Source: Pseudomonadota bacterium (lineage in GTDB: Bacteria; Desulfobacterota; Syntrophobacteria; Syntrophobacterales; Syntrophobacteraceae). Taken from it: a stretch of DNA of 37,108 bases. Within the stretch, counting starts at the first letter, position 1. Each line of letters begins with the position of its first letter. The stretch spans positions 1 to 37,108 of the forward strand of contig JAEZHY010000258.1 in the NCBI GenBank assembly GCA_023416335.1, given 5' to 3'. The translations under genes and the position numbers were made by a program. Under the pieces are notes generated by a model, which was not told the DNA's origin, searched no databases, and saw nothing but the letters and a program-made list of their open reading frames with translations. Positions 16,563-24,996 of this stretch are shown one piece after another.

Positions 16563-16724
16563 GAACTGAACTCCTTTCGGATAGAGAGGGAAAGGTACAA
16601 CAAGAAATTTTGAGCGAATCCGATCCGATAAAATGGAGGAAGCGATCCGGACCGGTTTTCTCGATTTTGCCCGATTCCGAAAGCCTGGGAAGCGGGCGGC
16701 AGGCGCCAAACAAAACATACCATT

Positions 16725-16741
16725 AGCTGGTCTTACCAATT
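16725..16741. promoter_or_regulatory. LldR/PdhR-type operator, lctP side
   Basis: AGCTGGT-CTT-ACCAATT closely matches the GntR-subfamily palindrome AATTGGT-N3-ACCAATT known for PdhR and LldR. It lies about 9-25 bases downstream of the predicted lctP transcription start, a position suited to repression. The GntR regulator encoded at 19614 is the likely ligand. Confidence 0.75.
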
Positions 16742-16756
16742 GCCTTTGTGCCCTCA

Positions 16757-16784
16757 CTTATCAAAGGCGATAGGGGGTTGTCAA
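16757..16784 (-). promoter_or_regulatory. Predicted lctP-lut operon promoter
   Basis: On the minus strand a perfect TTGACA (16779-16784) is separated by 16 bases from GATAAG (16757-16762). The predicted start is near 16750, leaving a leader of about 190 bases before the lctP ATG. Confidence 0.6.
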
Positions 16785-16797
16785 GTGATATTTTGGC

Positions 16798-16826
16798 TTG
16801 ACATTAATTTGCAAACATTTTATGGC
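16798..16826 (+). promoter_or_regulatory. Predicted glcD-glcF-regulator promoter
   Basis: A perfect TTGACA (16798-16803) and a weak -10, TATGGC (16821-16826), with 17-base spacing. The predicted start is near 16833. The two promoters are back to back with only about 13 bases between the -35 boxes. Confidence 0.5.
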
Positions 16827-16872
16827 TATGCAAGCGCGAAAGCTTTACGCCGGAGTGCCTGCTCCGGATGGC

Positions 16873-16889
16873 AATTGGTCTTACCAAAT
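16873..16889. promoter_or_regulatory. LldR/PdhR-type operator, glcD side
   Basis: AATTGGT-CTT-ACCAAAT is nearly a perfect palindrome and shares its core with the site at 16725. The two centres are 148 bases apart, close to 14 helical turns, and flank both promoters. That fits a repression loop of the kind described for E. coli LldR. Confidence 0.78.
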
Positions 16890-16927
16890 CATTATTGAAC
16901 CGACCCCACACAACAGGACCTGAAAAC

Positions 16928-18310
16928 ATGATCGATAAAGGCTTGCTGAGTGAATTCCAATCCATTCTGGGCAAGGAAAACGTCTTCCACGAGGAGACCG
17001 ACCGGCTTTCATACTCCTACGACGCGGCCGTTCTGGACCCCGTGCTGCCGGACCTCATCCTGAGGCCGACTTCGAGCGAGGCGCTCGGACGCGCGGTCCG
17101 GCTCTGCAACGAAAACTCCCTTCCCCTCACGGTGCGCGGGTCGGGAACCAACCTCAGCGGCGGCACCATCCCCAAACCGGGCGGGGTCGTTGTGCTCACA
17201 ACCGCCCTCAATAAAATACTCGAAATCAATGAGGCGGACCTCTACGCGATCGTGGAACCCGGCGTGATAACGGCCAAATTCGCGGCCGCGGTCGAAGCGA
17301 AAAACCTCTTCTATCCGCCCGACCCCGGGAGCCAGGCGGTATCAACCCTTGGCGGCAACGCGGCTGAAAATGCGGGAGGTTTGCGCGGATTGCGGTATGG
17401 CGTGACCCGGGACTACGTCATGGGTGTCGAATTCTTCGATACCAACGGCGAACTGGTGAAAGCCGGGGCCCGCACGGTCAAGTGCGTTACGGGCTACAAC
17501 CTCGGGGGCCTCATGGTCGGATCCGAGGGGACGCTGGGCGTCTTCAATAAACTCATCCTGAAGCTCATTCCCATGCCTGCGGCAAAAAAGGCGATGATGG
17601 CCGTCTTCGACGATGTTCTGAAGGCTTCTGAAACGGTGGCCTCGATCATCGCGAACAGGATCGTTCCGGTTACCCTCGAATTCATGGACAATTTCACCAT
17701 CCGGGCCGTCGAGGATTACAGCCATGTGGGACTTCCGACCGACGCCGCGGCTCTGCTCCTGATAGAGGTGGACGGGCATCCGGTTCAGGTAGCCGAGGAC
17801 GCGGCCAGGGTGGAAGAACTGTGCCGCCGGATGGGCGCAATGAATGTTCGGGTTGCGGAAACCGCGGAAGAGCGCGATAAGGTATGGGAGGCTCGCCGTG
17901 CCGCGCTTTCGGCCCTGTCGCGGGTTAGACCGACGACCGTTCTGGAAGATGCCACGGTGCCCCGGAGCAAAATTCCGGAGATGATCGGCGCAATAGAGGA
18001 TATAGGCAAAAGGTTCGACCTGAAGATCGGAACCTTCGGACACGCGGGCGACGGCAATCTTCACCCGACAATCCTGACCGATCGCCGTGATGCGGCGGAA
18101 TGGACAAGGGTAGAGAAGGCAATAGACGAGATTTTCGATAAAGCCCTGGCGCTTGGCGGCACGCTCTCCGGGGAACATGGAATCGGCATTGCGAAATCCC
18201 GCTATTTGGAAAAAGAGACCAGCAGGGCTACCATCCTGTATTCACGCAAAATCAAGTCAGCGCTCGATCCAAACAATATTCTGAACCCCGGGAAGATCAT
18301 AGGAGGCTGA
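16928..18310 (+). CDS. glcD: FAD-linked glycolate/D-lactate dehydrogenase, GlcD-like
   Basis: A 460-residue flavoprotein of the GlcD/D-lactate dehydrogenase (cytochrome) family. The FAD-binding PCMH part carries VRGSGTNLSGG and PPDPGSQAVSTLGGNAAENA, then TGYNLGGLMVGSEGTLGV. The C-terminal oxidase part has FGHAGDGNLHPTI and LSGEHGIGIAKSRYL, holding the substrate and metal-contacting histidines. I start at the ATG at 16928; an upstream ATG (16868) would overlap the operator. It lies three bases before glcF and shares a divergent control region with lctP, so D-lactate is the likelier substrate than glycolate. Confidence 0.92.
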   Translation: MIDKGLLSEFQSILGKENVFHEETDRLSYSYDAAVLDPVLPDLILRPTSSEALGRAVRLCNENSLPLTVRGSGTNLSGGTIPKPGGVVVLTTALNKILEINEADLYAIVEPGVITAKFAAAVEAKNLFYPPDPGSQAVSTLGGNAAENAGGLRGLRYGVTRDYVMGVEFFDTNGELVKAGARTVKCVTGYNLGGLMVGSEGTLGVFNKLILKLIPMPAAKKAMMAVFDDVLKASETVASIIANRIVPVTLEFMDNFTIRAVEDYSHVGLPTDAAALLLIEVDGHPVQVAEDAARVEELCRRMGAMNVRVAETAEERDKVWEARRAALSALSRVRPTTVLEDATVPRSKIPEMIGAIEDIGKRFDLKIGTFGHAGDGNLHPTILTDRRDAAEWTRVEKAIDEIFDKALALGGTLSGEHGIGIAKSRYLEKETSRATILYSRKIKSALDPNNILNPGKIIGG

Positions 18311-18313
18311 CCG

Positions 18314-19606
18314 ATGAGCGACATGAGGAAACTGGCGGAGCTTGTAAAGCAGCTCGAAGACCAGCTCGTTACCTGCATGCGTTGCGGGATGTGCCAGGCG
18401 GTCTGCCCCGTTTTCGCCGAAACGGGCCGTGAGACCGATGTGACCCGCGGCAAGCTCGCGCTCCTGGACGGACTCATCCGGCAAGTTTTCAAAGACCCGG
18501 AGGGTGTGAACGAGCGCCTCACGCAGTGTCTTCTCTGCGGGTCATGCGCGGCCAATTGCCCGAGCGGGGTCCAGGTGCTGGACATATTCCTGAAAGCACG
18601 CGTCATCCTGACCGGGTATATGGGGCTGAATCCCGTTAAGCGAGTGATATTCCAGGGCCTTCTTTCAAACCCCGGATTTTTCGACCGGTTCCTCCAGTGG
18701 GGAGCAAAGCTCCAGGGGATATTTGTAAAACCTGTCGACGACCTGATCGGAACTTCCTGCGGGCGCCTTTCATACCCTTTGGGAAACCGGCATTTCAACG
18801 CCCTTGCCGCCGTTCCGTTCCATACGCTCCAGGCGCCGGTCAATTCGACGGGGAAATCGGGCATAAAGGCAGGTTTTTTTACGGGATGCGTTGTCGATAA
18901 GGTCTTTCCGAATATCGGCAAAGCGGCGGTCCGAAGCCTGGTGCACCACGATGTTGGAATTTTCCTTCCCGGAAATCAGGGCTGCTGCGGAATTCCCGCC
19001 CTTTCTTCGGGAGATTCGGATACTTTCAACAGCCTGGTCAGGCACAATCTCCGGGTTTTCGCCGAGGGAAAATTCGATTACCTGGTGACCGCCTGCGCAA
19101 CCTGCACATCTACGATCAAGAAACTGTGGCCGGCCATGACAACCGGTTTCACGGAAGAGGAACAGGCCGGGATTCGAACTCTCGCGGAGAAGACCCTGGA
19201 TATCAGCAAATTCCTGGTCGATGTCGTGGGCGTTAATTCGGTTCCGAATTCCGGGAAAGATGCTATAGAGACAATTACTTACCATGATCCCTGTCATCTC
19301 AGGAAATCCCTGGGGGTTGCGGCGCAACCGAGAAAGCTCATTTCGGCCAACCCGCGGTATCTTTTCAAAGAGATGGCCGAAGCCGACAGGTGTTGCGGCT
19401 GCGGCGGAAGTTTCAATCTGCAGCATTACGACATTTCTTGCTCCATCGGAAAGCGCAAGCGTGATAATATAGCTGCGTCAAAGTGCGATGTTGTGGCTAC
19501 AGGTTGTCCGGCGTGCATGCTCCAGATCGGTGATATGCTTTCGCAGGCGGGTGATCGCGTCCGGGTAAAGCATGTTATCGAAATCTATGCAGATTCATTC
19601 AGCTGA
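18314..19606 (+). CDS. glcF: GlcF-like Fe-S subunit with two CCG domains
   Basis: A 430-residue electron-transfer partner of the flavoprotein upstream. Two 4Fe-4S sites are at Cys21/24/27/31 and Cys72/75/78/82. Two CCG domains follow: FFTGCVVDK, GNQGCCGIPA, CATC, then YHDPCHLRKSLGV, ADRCCGCGGSF, GCPACMLQ. Length fits GlcF (about 410). A ribosome site, GGAGG, lies inside the last codons of glcD, indicating coupled translation. It presumably hands electrons to the membrane quinone pool, though no membrane anchor is encoded nearby. Confidence 0.92.
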   Translation: MSDMRKLAELVKQLEDQLVTCMRCGMCQAVCPVFAETGRETDVTRGKLALLDGLIRQVFKDPEGVNERLTQCLLCGSCAANCPSGVQVLDIFLKARVILTGYMGLNPVKRVIFQGLLSNPGFFDRFLQWGAKLQGIFVKPVDDLIGTSCGRLSYPLGNRHFNALAAVPFHTLQAPVNSTGKSGIKAGFFTGCVVDKVFPNIGKAAVRSLVHHDVGIFLPGNQGCCGIPALSSGDSDTFNSLVRHNLRVFAEGKFDYLVTACATCTSTIKKLWPAMTTGFTEEEQAGIRTLAEKTLDISKFLVDVVGVNSVPNSGKDAIETITYHDPCHLRKSLGVAAQPRKLISANPRYLFKEMAEADRCCGCGGSFNLQHYDISCSIGKRKRDNIAASKCDVVATGCPACMLQIGDMLSQAGDRVRVKHVIEIYADSFS

Positions 19607-19613
19607 GGAAAGT

Positions 19614-20348
19614 ATGCTCAAGCGAGTTAAACCCACGCGTGTTTCCGACCTTGTTTTCGAGCAGCTTCGGGACCTCATTTTCAAGGGACGGCTGAAACCC
19701 GGCGAACAGTTGATGACTGAACGCGAATTGACGGAAAACCTCGGGGTCAGCCGTCCGACCGTAAGAGAGGCAATCCACCGGCTGGTTGCGCTCGGGCTTC
19801 TCGAACACAGGCAGGGCCAGGGAACATTCGTGAACCCTTCCGCATTCTCGGCTGACAAAAATCCCTTCTCGGCGATAATAAAGGACCAGGAAGTGAGCCT
19901 GGTCGATTTACTCGAGGTCAGGCTCGGCCTTGAGTGCAACGCGGTCATGATGGCGGCAAGCCGTGCGACCGAGGACGACATAAAAGACCTGGAAAGGAGC
20001 CTGGAAGAGATAGCTGCCGAGGTCAGGCTGGGGGGGCTCGGGCAGGAACCGGACGTGGCGTTTCACATGGGAATTGCCTATGCCACGAAAAACACCGCGC
20101 ATATCCACATCATGAAAAATTTCTACGAACTCCTCTTTTTCGGCATTACGACGAACCTGCAGCTTTTATTCAGCGAACCGGACAACATGGAAAAAGTGAC
20201 CCGGCAGCACACGAGGATCCTCCAGTGCATCCGCGCGCACGATCCCGTCTGTGCCTATGAAGCAATGAAGGAGCACATTAACTTCGTCCTGGATTTCTTC
20301 AAGCGCATCGAGGGTACCCCTTCGTTTAAAGCCGGCGCAAAGCCCTAA
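19614..20348 (+). CDS. GntR/FadR-family regulator of lactate genes (LldR-like)
   Basis: A 244-residue regulator with an N-terminal winged helix (ERELTENLGVSRPTVREAIHRLVALGLLEHRQGQGTFV) and an all-helical FCD effector domain (LLEVRLGLECNAVMMAA, then histidines in VAFHMGIAYAT, RQHTRILQCI and MKEHINFVLDFF, which usually bind a metal and the acid). This is the LldR/PdhR/GlcC arrangement. GAGGAA precedes the ATG, 7 bases after glcF, so it is the last gene of the same operon and controlled by its own product. The two palindromes between lctP and glcD are its probable sites, with lactate the probable inducer. Confidence 0.88.
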   Translation: MLKRVKPTRVSDLVFEQLRDLIFKGRLKPGEQLMTERELTENLGVSRPTVREAIHRLVALGLLEHRQGQGTFVNPSAFSADKNPFSAIIKDQEVSLVDLLEVRLGLECNAVMMAASRATEDDIKDLERSLEEIAAEVRLGGLGQEPDVAFHMGIAYATKNTAHIHIMKNFYELLFFGITTNLQLLFSEPDNMEKVTRQHTRILQCIRAHDPVCAYEAMKEHINFVLDFFKRIEGTPSFKAGAKP

Positions 20349-20443
20349 CCAAAATACAAAAAACAAAAGCCCGTAACCACGAAATACACGAAAATCACGA
20401 AAGAAAACAGGGTTGAACGCAAAACAAGTAGACGGTGAGTCGT

Positions 20444-20672
20444 GTAGGGTGGGCACGGTTTTATCGTGCCCACCGTCCGACCAATCCGACTAATTCGGAT
20501 GCGCTTTCTGTGGCAGTCCGGATTCTTGATCCGGGGCGAAGCGCATGTGGCGAATGAAATGTTCGGACGGCAACAAAACAAAGCCTGCAAACCAGCTTAT
20601 AAGTTCCCTGATAACAGATCCCGAACGATGATCAAAAACCGGTGGGCACGATAAAACTGGTGCCCACCCTAC
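20444..20672. repeat. MITE-like element with 32-base inverted ends
   Basis: Left end 20444-20475 and right end 20640-20672 are near-perfect inverted copies of one another (GTAGGGTGGGCAC ... CGTGCCCACCG). Each end is itself a small palindrome, GTGGGCAC/GTGCCCAC. The 165-base interior has no convincing gene. A degenerate CACGAAATACACGAAA tract lies just to the left (20378-20405). Confidence 0.7.
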
Positions 20673-20707
20673 AGTCCGGGCCATGCTTTCTTGTATTAAT
20701 TCCCGCT

Positions 20708-20733
20708 GGTTCCCAAGGTCTGCCTTGGGAACC
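20708..20733. repeat. GGTTCCCAAGG palindrome, unit 1
   Basis: A perfect 11-base stem, GGTTCCCAAGG-tctg-CCTTGGGAACC. The same hairpin recurs at 22067-22092 next to the reverse-oriented large repeat, so the two travel together around the hydrolase gene. Confidence 0.6.
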
Positions 20734-20787
20734 CCACCCCCTTAGGCCGAAGGGCAGAGGTCCCCTCTGTCGCTCTTCCGGCACCTC

Positions 20788-21030
20788 ATACGGAGTTGCG
20801 TTCAAGAAGGATCCAAATAGCGTGGGGACCGGCGGCCCCCACACCCCCTGCGCCGCTCTGCGGCTTAATTGGCGCTTGCTGTGGCGCCCCGCAAAGGCAC
20901 CGGGGCAGACACAGCAAGCGCCGAGCGATCGGCCCCAAAGGGGCCGAAATCTGGTGCAAGTGCCTGGTCGGGGGTTAACCTTTTCCACCTCGGCAGGGAA
21001 TTAAATATCAACTTGAAAGCAACTTAGTAT
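20788..21030 (+). repeat. Dispersed structured repeat, copy E (full length)
   Basis: The full-length form of about 240 bases, running from ATACGGAGTTGCGTTCAAG to CAACTTGAAAGCAACTTAGT. It contains four hairpins: the GTGGGG block, GCCGCTCTGCGGC, the long GGCGCTTGCTGTG / CACAGCAAGCGCC stem with inner GCCCCG/CGGGGC, and CGGCCCC/GGGGCCG. Copy G at 24997 matches end to end. The 21041-21077 block that follows recurs at 11654. Confidence 0.88.
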
Positions 21031-21096
21031 CGGTCGCAACCCTCTTGCGCTCCGCGCCCGGATTCAGGAATCCGGGCTGCCCATCGGGAAGGCCGG

Positions 21097-21831
21097 TCAA
21101 AGTTCGATGATTTTGCCGTCTTCGGCGTATTCGTCTTCCACTTCGTTGAGGCGCGCGAGGACGTCCCTGCCCAGGTGCGTCAGCAGGAGCCGTTTCGTGC
21201 GGATCGATGGCAGCCGGGCTTTCAGGGTAGCAATGTCGAGGTGGTTTTTCACTCTCTTGTCGAAGAAGTAAGCTTCCGCTATGAGGAGGTCGGAATCGGA
21301 TCCGGCGTCGATCAGTTCGTCGGTCCATTCGGTATCGCCTGTATAGGCGATCGTGCGCCCCTCGATTTCCATGCGGTAGGCGAAGCAGGTCCCTGCCGCG
21401 GCGCCGTGCATGACCGGGAAAGGGGTGACTGCGATGCCCCCGAGGTCATATCCGGATCGGGGTTGAAGTTCTTTCAGGGTGAGTTCGAAGCGCTGGACTG
21501 TTTTCGAAGAACCCGGGAACCCGGATTCCATGACTCGCTCGTACCATTCGGCAAGTCCAGGAGGACCGGCGATCGTGAGCGGTTCCGTGCGCTTCGAGAA
21601 CTGCGCATCCAGAATGAAGAAGGGAATGCCTCCGCCATGGTCGGCGTGATAGTGGCTGATGAGAATCAGACCGATCTCGTTTGCCCTGATCCCGTTCGAT
21701 TTCAGGGCCACAAGAGAGGTCGCCCCGCAGTCCAGAAGGAAATTCGTCTTATCGCCCGTAATGTGCATGCACGTATTTAAACGGCCGCCGTTTCCGAATG
21801 CATCTCCGCTGCCAAGAAACCGGATCTTCAT
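21097..21831 (-). CDS. Metallo-beta-lactamase fold hydrolase (RNase Z-like branch)
   Basis: A 244-residue cytoplasmic hydrolase. The metal motif HYHADH is at 60-65. Further ligands lie in PVMHGAAAG, YTGDTEW and the late LTHLGRD. The N-terminus MKIRFLGSGDAFGNGGR is typical of the RNase Z/arylsulfatase-like subgroup. No exosite arm of true RNase Z is obvious, so a role in tRNA processing is doubtful and the substrate is unknown. The ATG at 21831 follows GGAGGGAGAAG; a longer upstream frame is repeat DNA. It is isolated between two repeat copies of opposite orientation. Confidence 0.85.
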   Translation of the reverse strand: MKIRFLGSGDAFGNGGRLNTCMHITGDKTNFLLDCGATSLVALKSNGIRANEIGLILISHYHADHGGGIPFFILDAQFSKRTEPLTIAGPPGLAEWYERVMESGFPGSSKTVQRFELTLKELQPRSGYDLGGIAVTPFPVMHGAAAGTCFAYRMEIEGRTIAYTGDTEWTDELIDAGSDSDLLIAEAYFFDKRVKNHLDIATLKARLPSIRTKRLLLTHLGRDVLARLNEVEDEYAEDGKIIEL

Positions 21832-21937
21832 CTTCTCCCTCCAGGAAGTGTGCCGTGAGTTCAATTCAGTCCGATACGACCATTCGATTTTGGTTTTTTC
21901 CGCGCGAGAAATCAACGACATATTTCGCCTGCCGGAC

Positions 21938-22092
21938 ACATGGCGCGGTCGGGAAACCGCGCCATAACAGGGGTCGGGAGGCTGCACCATAACAGGGTCA
22001 GGGATGCGATAGAGTTGCCCTGAGCGGCACAGCACGTGCCGGATACTATCCGGCCTGCCGGGGCGGGGTTCCCAAGGCGGACCTTGGGAACC
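21938..22092. repeat. Palindromic units upstream of the hydrolase
   Basis: A perfect ATGGCGCGGT / ACCGCGCCAT hairpin (21938-21963), and unit 2 of the GGTTCCCAAGG palindrome (22067-22092). No gene is supported from 21832 to 22310. Confidence 0.5.
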
Positions 22093-22136
22093 AGCGGCGT
22101 ATTTACTTAAAGCAACAACATTTGGTCTCATCCCGG

Positions 22137-22280
22137 GCACTTGCACCGGATTTCAGCCCTTTGGGGCCGATCGCTCGGCGCTTGCTGTGTCTGCCCCGGT
22201 GCTTTTGCGGGGCGCCACAGCAAGCGCCAAGTAAGCCGCAGAGCGGCGCAGGGGGTGTGGGGGCCGCCGGTCCCCACGCG
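22137..22280 (-). repeat. Dispersed structured repeat, copy F
   Basis: A reverse-oriented copy carrying all four hairpins, from GCACTTGCACCGGATTTCAG to the GTGGGG block. The tail after CTGGTGCAAGTGC present in copies E and G is missing. It lies just downstream of azlD. Confidence 0.85.
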
Positions 22281-22310
22281 TTTCTTATTGGTATTGGCTT
22301 TTGGCCGGAC

Positions 22311-22634
22311 TCAGTTTCCCATCCAGCGAAGAGTGATGACCGCCGCAAGGCCGACGACCATTGTGAGGCCCGTGTTGCGAAAGCGGTAGGCAACCGCGGC
22401 CGCGACGATGCCCGCGATGAGATAGTTGTTGTGGAGCGTGAGTTCGAGATGCCCGTCGGGCAAAAGAATCGACGGCACGATCAGGGCGGTGAGGATTCCG
22501 GTGGGGACGTGCTTTAGCCACCTGTCCAGGCTGACGGGCAGCCCGATCTGCCGGAAAAGCGCCTGCGCGCCGAAGCGGGTGAAAAAAGTGGCAGCGGCCA
22601 TCCCGAGTATGAGCAGGAGCATATCCGTCCGCAT
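22311..22634 (-). CDS. azlD: AzlD-family branched-chain amino acid export subunit
   Basis: A 107-residue protein with about four transmembrane helices, including LILGMAAATFFTRFGAQALF and AGIVAAAVAYRF, and the family motif HVPTGILTALIVPSILL. It is the small partner of AzlC. Its ATG overlaps the azlC stop codon (TGATG), the usual coupled arrangement. The pair exports branched-chain amino acids or related compounds. Confidence 0.88.
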   Translation of the reverse strand: MRTDMLLLILGMAAATFFTRFGAQALFRQIGLPVSLDRWLKHVPTGILTALIVPSILLPDGHLELTLHNNYLIAGIVAAAVAYRFRNTGLTMVVGLAAVITLRWMGN

Positions 22635-23338
22635 CAGTTCTCCTTTTCCAGAAGGCCGCCGATTACGCTCGCAACGATGCAGGCCGCTATGATGTACCAT
22701 TTGCCGGGGAGCAGGATGGCCGAGAGCACCGCGGTCACGGCTGCAATGGAAGCGACGGCGAGACTCCTCAGGTCGGCCAGTCGCGGAACGAGCATCGCGA
22801 GGAAGGTCGCCGGCATGGCAAAATCGAGGCCCCATTTGAGCGGGTTGGGAACGTATGCGCCCATGGAAAGCCCGGCCGCGGTCGAAAGTATCCAAGCGGC
22901 GTAGACGGTCGAATTGGATCCCAACTGGTAGTGATCGTCGTAGCCGATCCTGCGCACCCGGTCCATCGTGACGGCGTAGCTTTCATCCGCCATTCCGAAA
23001 GCAAGAAGGGCCTGCCTGCGCAAGGGCAGTTCGGTCAGGTGCGGAGTGAGCGAGGCCCCCATCAGCAGGTGCCTCAGGTTTATCAGAAGGGTGGTGAAGA
23101 CGATCATGGAAAAATCGGCCGCGCCCATGCCCAGCATCGTGATGCCGACAAACTGCGCGGAACCGGCGAAGACGATAATGGACATCAGCAGGGTTTCTCC
23201 CGGAGTGAGTCCCATTGTGGGGCCGATGATTCCGTAGGTAATGCCGAACGGGATCATGCCGATCACCACGGGGATGGTGTCGCGTATTCCTTCTCTGTAT
23301 TCCGGGCCGAATCCCGCTCGCTTTGCAACTGCTTCCAT
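22634..23338 (-). CDS. azlC: AzlC-family branched-chain amino acid exporter
   Basis: A 234-residue membrane protein. GIRDTIPVVIGMIPFGITYG near the N-terminus, then VFAGSAQFVGITML, LLINLRHLLMGASL and FGMADESYAV are hallmark AzlC motifs. GGGAGAAGAATT precedes the ATG. It is divergent from the MocR regulator with 111 bases between starts, and the inverted repeat in that gap probably controls both. Confidence 0.92.
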   Translation of the reverse strand: MEAVAKRAGFGPEYREGIRDTIPVVIGMIPFGITYGIIGPTMGLTPGETLLMSIIVFAGSAQFVGITMLGMGAADFSMIVFTTLLINLRHLLMGASLTPHLTELPLRRQALLAFGMADESYAVTMDRVRRIGYDDHYQLGSNSTVYAAWILSTAAGLSMGAYVPNPLKWGLDFAMPATFLAMLVPRLADLRSLAVASIAAVTAVLSAILLPGKWYIIAACIVASVIGGLLEKEN

Positions 23339-23392
23339 AATTCTTCTCCCCCTTTTGGATTTGCACTTTTAGTAAAAAGTGAAACCGTGATA

Positions 23393-23431
23393 AATATCCA
23401 ATTTGAAAAAATTGACCGAAAATTGGATATT
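23393..23431. promoter_or_regulatory. Inverted-repeat operator between azlC and the MocR gene
   Basis: AATATCCAATTT (23393-23404) and AAATTGGATATT (23420-23431) form a perfect 12-base inverted repeat with a 15-base spacer. A third related half-site, GGATATATCC, overlaps the start codon of the regulator. The layout suits a dimeric MocR regulator controlling itself and azlCD. Confidence 0.65.
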
Positions 23432-23449
23432 GAGGGGGATTTTCTGAAA

Positions 23450-24964
23450 ATGGATATATCCAATACCATTCCACCTGCCGTCGATCCCGGATCCGGCGTG
23501 CCTGTCTACCTGCAGATAGCGGAACAGATCGCAAAGGATATCCGAGAAGGGCGGATCGCTCCCCGGACAAAACTGCCGCCGGAACGTCAGCTCGCGCTCT
23601 CGTGCGGGGTCAGCCGAACTACGGCCATAAATGCCTACCGCAAGCTGGAGGAATGGGGGCTGGTGCGAATGCGCATGGGCAGCGGGACTTACGTCGATCC
23701 GGATTCCGGCGAAACGGAGGCGCCGCCGATGCCTTGGGACCAGATTCTCGTACCCCGTCAGCGCACACCTCTTTCAGGCATCCTGAGAGAACTGGTATCA
23801 GAGGATATATCCGGGCGGACGATTTCCCTCTCGACTGGAATGCCCGATCCGTCCCTATATCCCACGGAAGCCTTTACCGAAATGCCCGGCCGCTGGGACC
23901 CCCGCGCCGTCAGCTTCGACCTGGGACATATTCCGACCGAGGGGTATCCCCCCTTGCGCAAAATCCTGGCGGCGCATCACGAAAGGAGCGGCGTGGCGAC
24001 GACTGCAAACAACATCGCCGTAGTCTCGGGCTCGCAGCAGGGGCTTTACCTCCTGGCCGACATACTCATTCGACCGGGCGATTTCGTAGTTGTGGAGTCG
24101 CCCACCTTTCTCGGCGCTCTGCCCGTCTTTCAGGCAGCAGGCGCAAGGATTCTTACCCTTCCGGCCCCCGGGCCGCTTCAGCTCGACCTGCTCGAAGACT
24201 ACCTCGTGCGCTACCGGCCGAAACTGCTCTACATCATGCCCAGCTTTCAAAATCCAAGCGGGCGGGTGCTCACGCCTGCCGAACGCGAGGCCCTTCTCGC
24301 CCTTGCCGTTCGGTTCCGCTTGGCGATCATCGAAGACGACCCTTACGGCGAACTCTATTACGGCGCACCGCCTCCACCCTCGCTCTGGTCGCTCGACCGG
24401 CACGATTGCGTCATTCGCCTGGGTACTTTTTCAAAAATACTATTCCCCGGGCTGAGAACGGGCTGGGTGGCAGGGCCGGAGGCCGTGATCGATCGCCTCG
24501 CGCTGAAAAAACAACTGGTGGATCTGCACAGCGCAAATCTTTCCCAGCTGCAGCTCGCCGAATTTCTTGCGGAAGGGCGGCTTGACGATCATCTCGATTC
24601 CGTCCGCGCCGAGTACCGAAAGCGTCGGGACGCCTCCGCTTCCGCCCTTCGGAAATGGTGTGCCGGCCTGACTTTTTCGGAACCGTCCGGAGGGTTTTAT
24701 TTCTGGTGCTCCATGAAGGGGCGGACCGCTTCGTCCCGGCAACTGCTCCAGGAAGCGATCCGCCAGGGTGTTTCTTTCGTGCCCGGGGAAGCCTTCTATC
24801 CCAATTCCGAATGGAGTCCGGAGTTTCGTCTTTGTTTTGCGGCACATGCGGAAAATAATTTGAGGGAGGGAATCAGGCGCCTGGGGAAGGCGCTGTCGCT
24901 GATGGACAGAAACGCTACGGGCTTGTCCCGGCCGGCCCTTCACAGTTTGCAGCCGATTATTTAA
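23450..24964 (+). CDS. MocR-type GntR regulator with aminotransferase-fold domain
   Basis: A 504-residue protein. An N-terminal GntR winged helix (LPPERQLALSCGVSRTTAINAYRKLEEWGLVRMRMGSGTYV) is joined to a class I aminotransferase fold. The PLP site is visible as SGSQQGLYLLADIL, MPSFQNPSG, IEDDPYGELYY, and GTFSKILFPGLRTGWV with the Schiff-base lysine. Such proteins usually act as PLP-dependent regulators rather than enzymes. The ATG at 23450 is chosen from domain position and the GAGGGGG upstream; the frame is open further upstream but overlaps azlC. It is divergent from azlCD, whose expression it probably controls. Confidence 0.88.
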   Translation: MDISNTIPPAVDPGSGVPVYLQIAEQIAKDIREGRIAPRTKLPPERQLALSCGVSRTTAINAYRKLEEWGLVRMRMGSGTYVDPDSGETEAPPMPWDQILVPRQRTPLSGILRELVSEDISGRTISLSTGMPDPSLYPTEAFTEMPGRWDPRAVSFDLGHIPTEGYPPLRKILAAHHERSGVATTANNIAVVSGSQQGLYLLADILIRPGDFVVVESPTFLGALPVFQAAGARILTLPAPGPLQLDLLEDYLVRYRPKLLYIMPSFQNPSGRVLTPAEREALLALAVRFRLAIIEDDPYGELYYGAPPPPSLWSLDRHDCVIRLGTFSKILFPGLRTGWVAGPEAVIDRLALKKQLVDLHSANLSQLQLAEFLAEGRLDDHLDSVRAEYRKRRDASASALRKWCAGLTFSEPSGGFYFWCSMKGRTASSRQLLQEAIRQGVSFVPGEAFYPNSEWSPEFRLCFAAHAENNLREGIRRLGKALSLMDRNATGLSRPALHSLQPII

Positions 24965-24996
24965 GCCGGCAAAGGGAAACATCTCCTGCTTGACTG

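Noticed and set aside
20444..20672. A small gene inside the MITE-like element
   Set aside because: Only short frames without ribosome sites; the product of the 62-codon frame resembles nothing.
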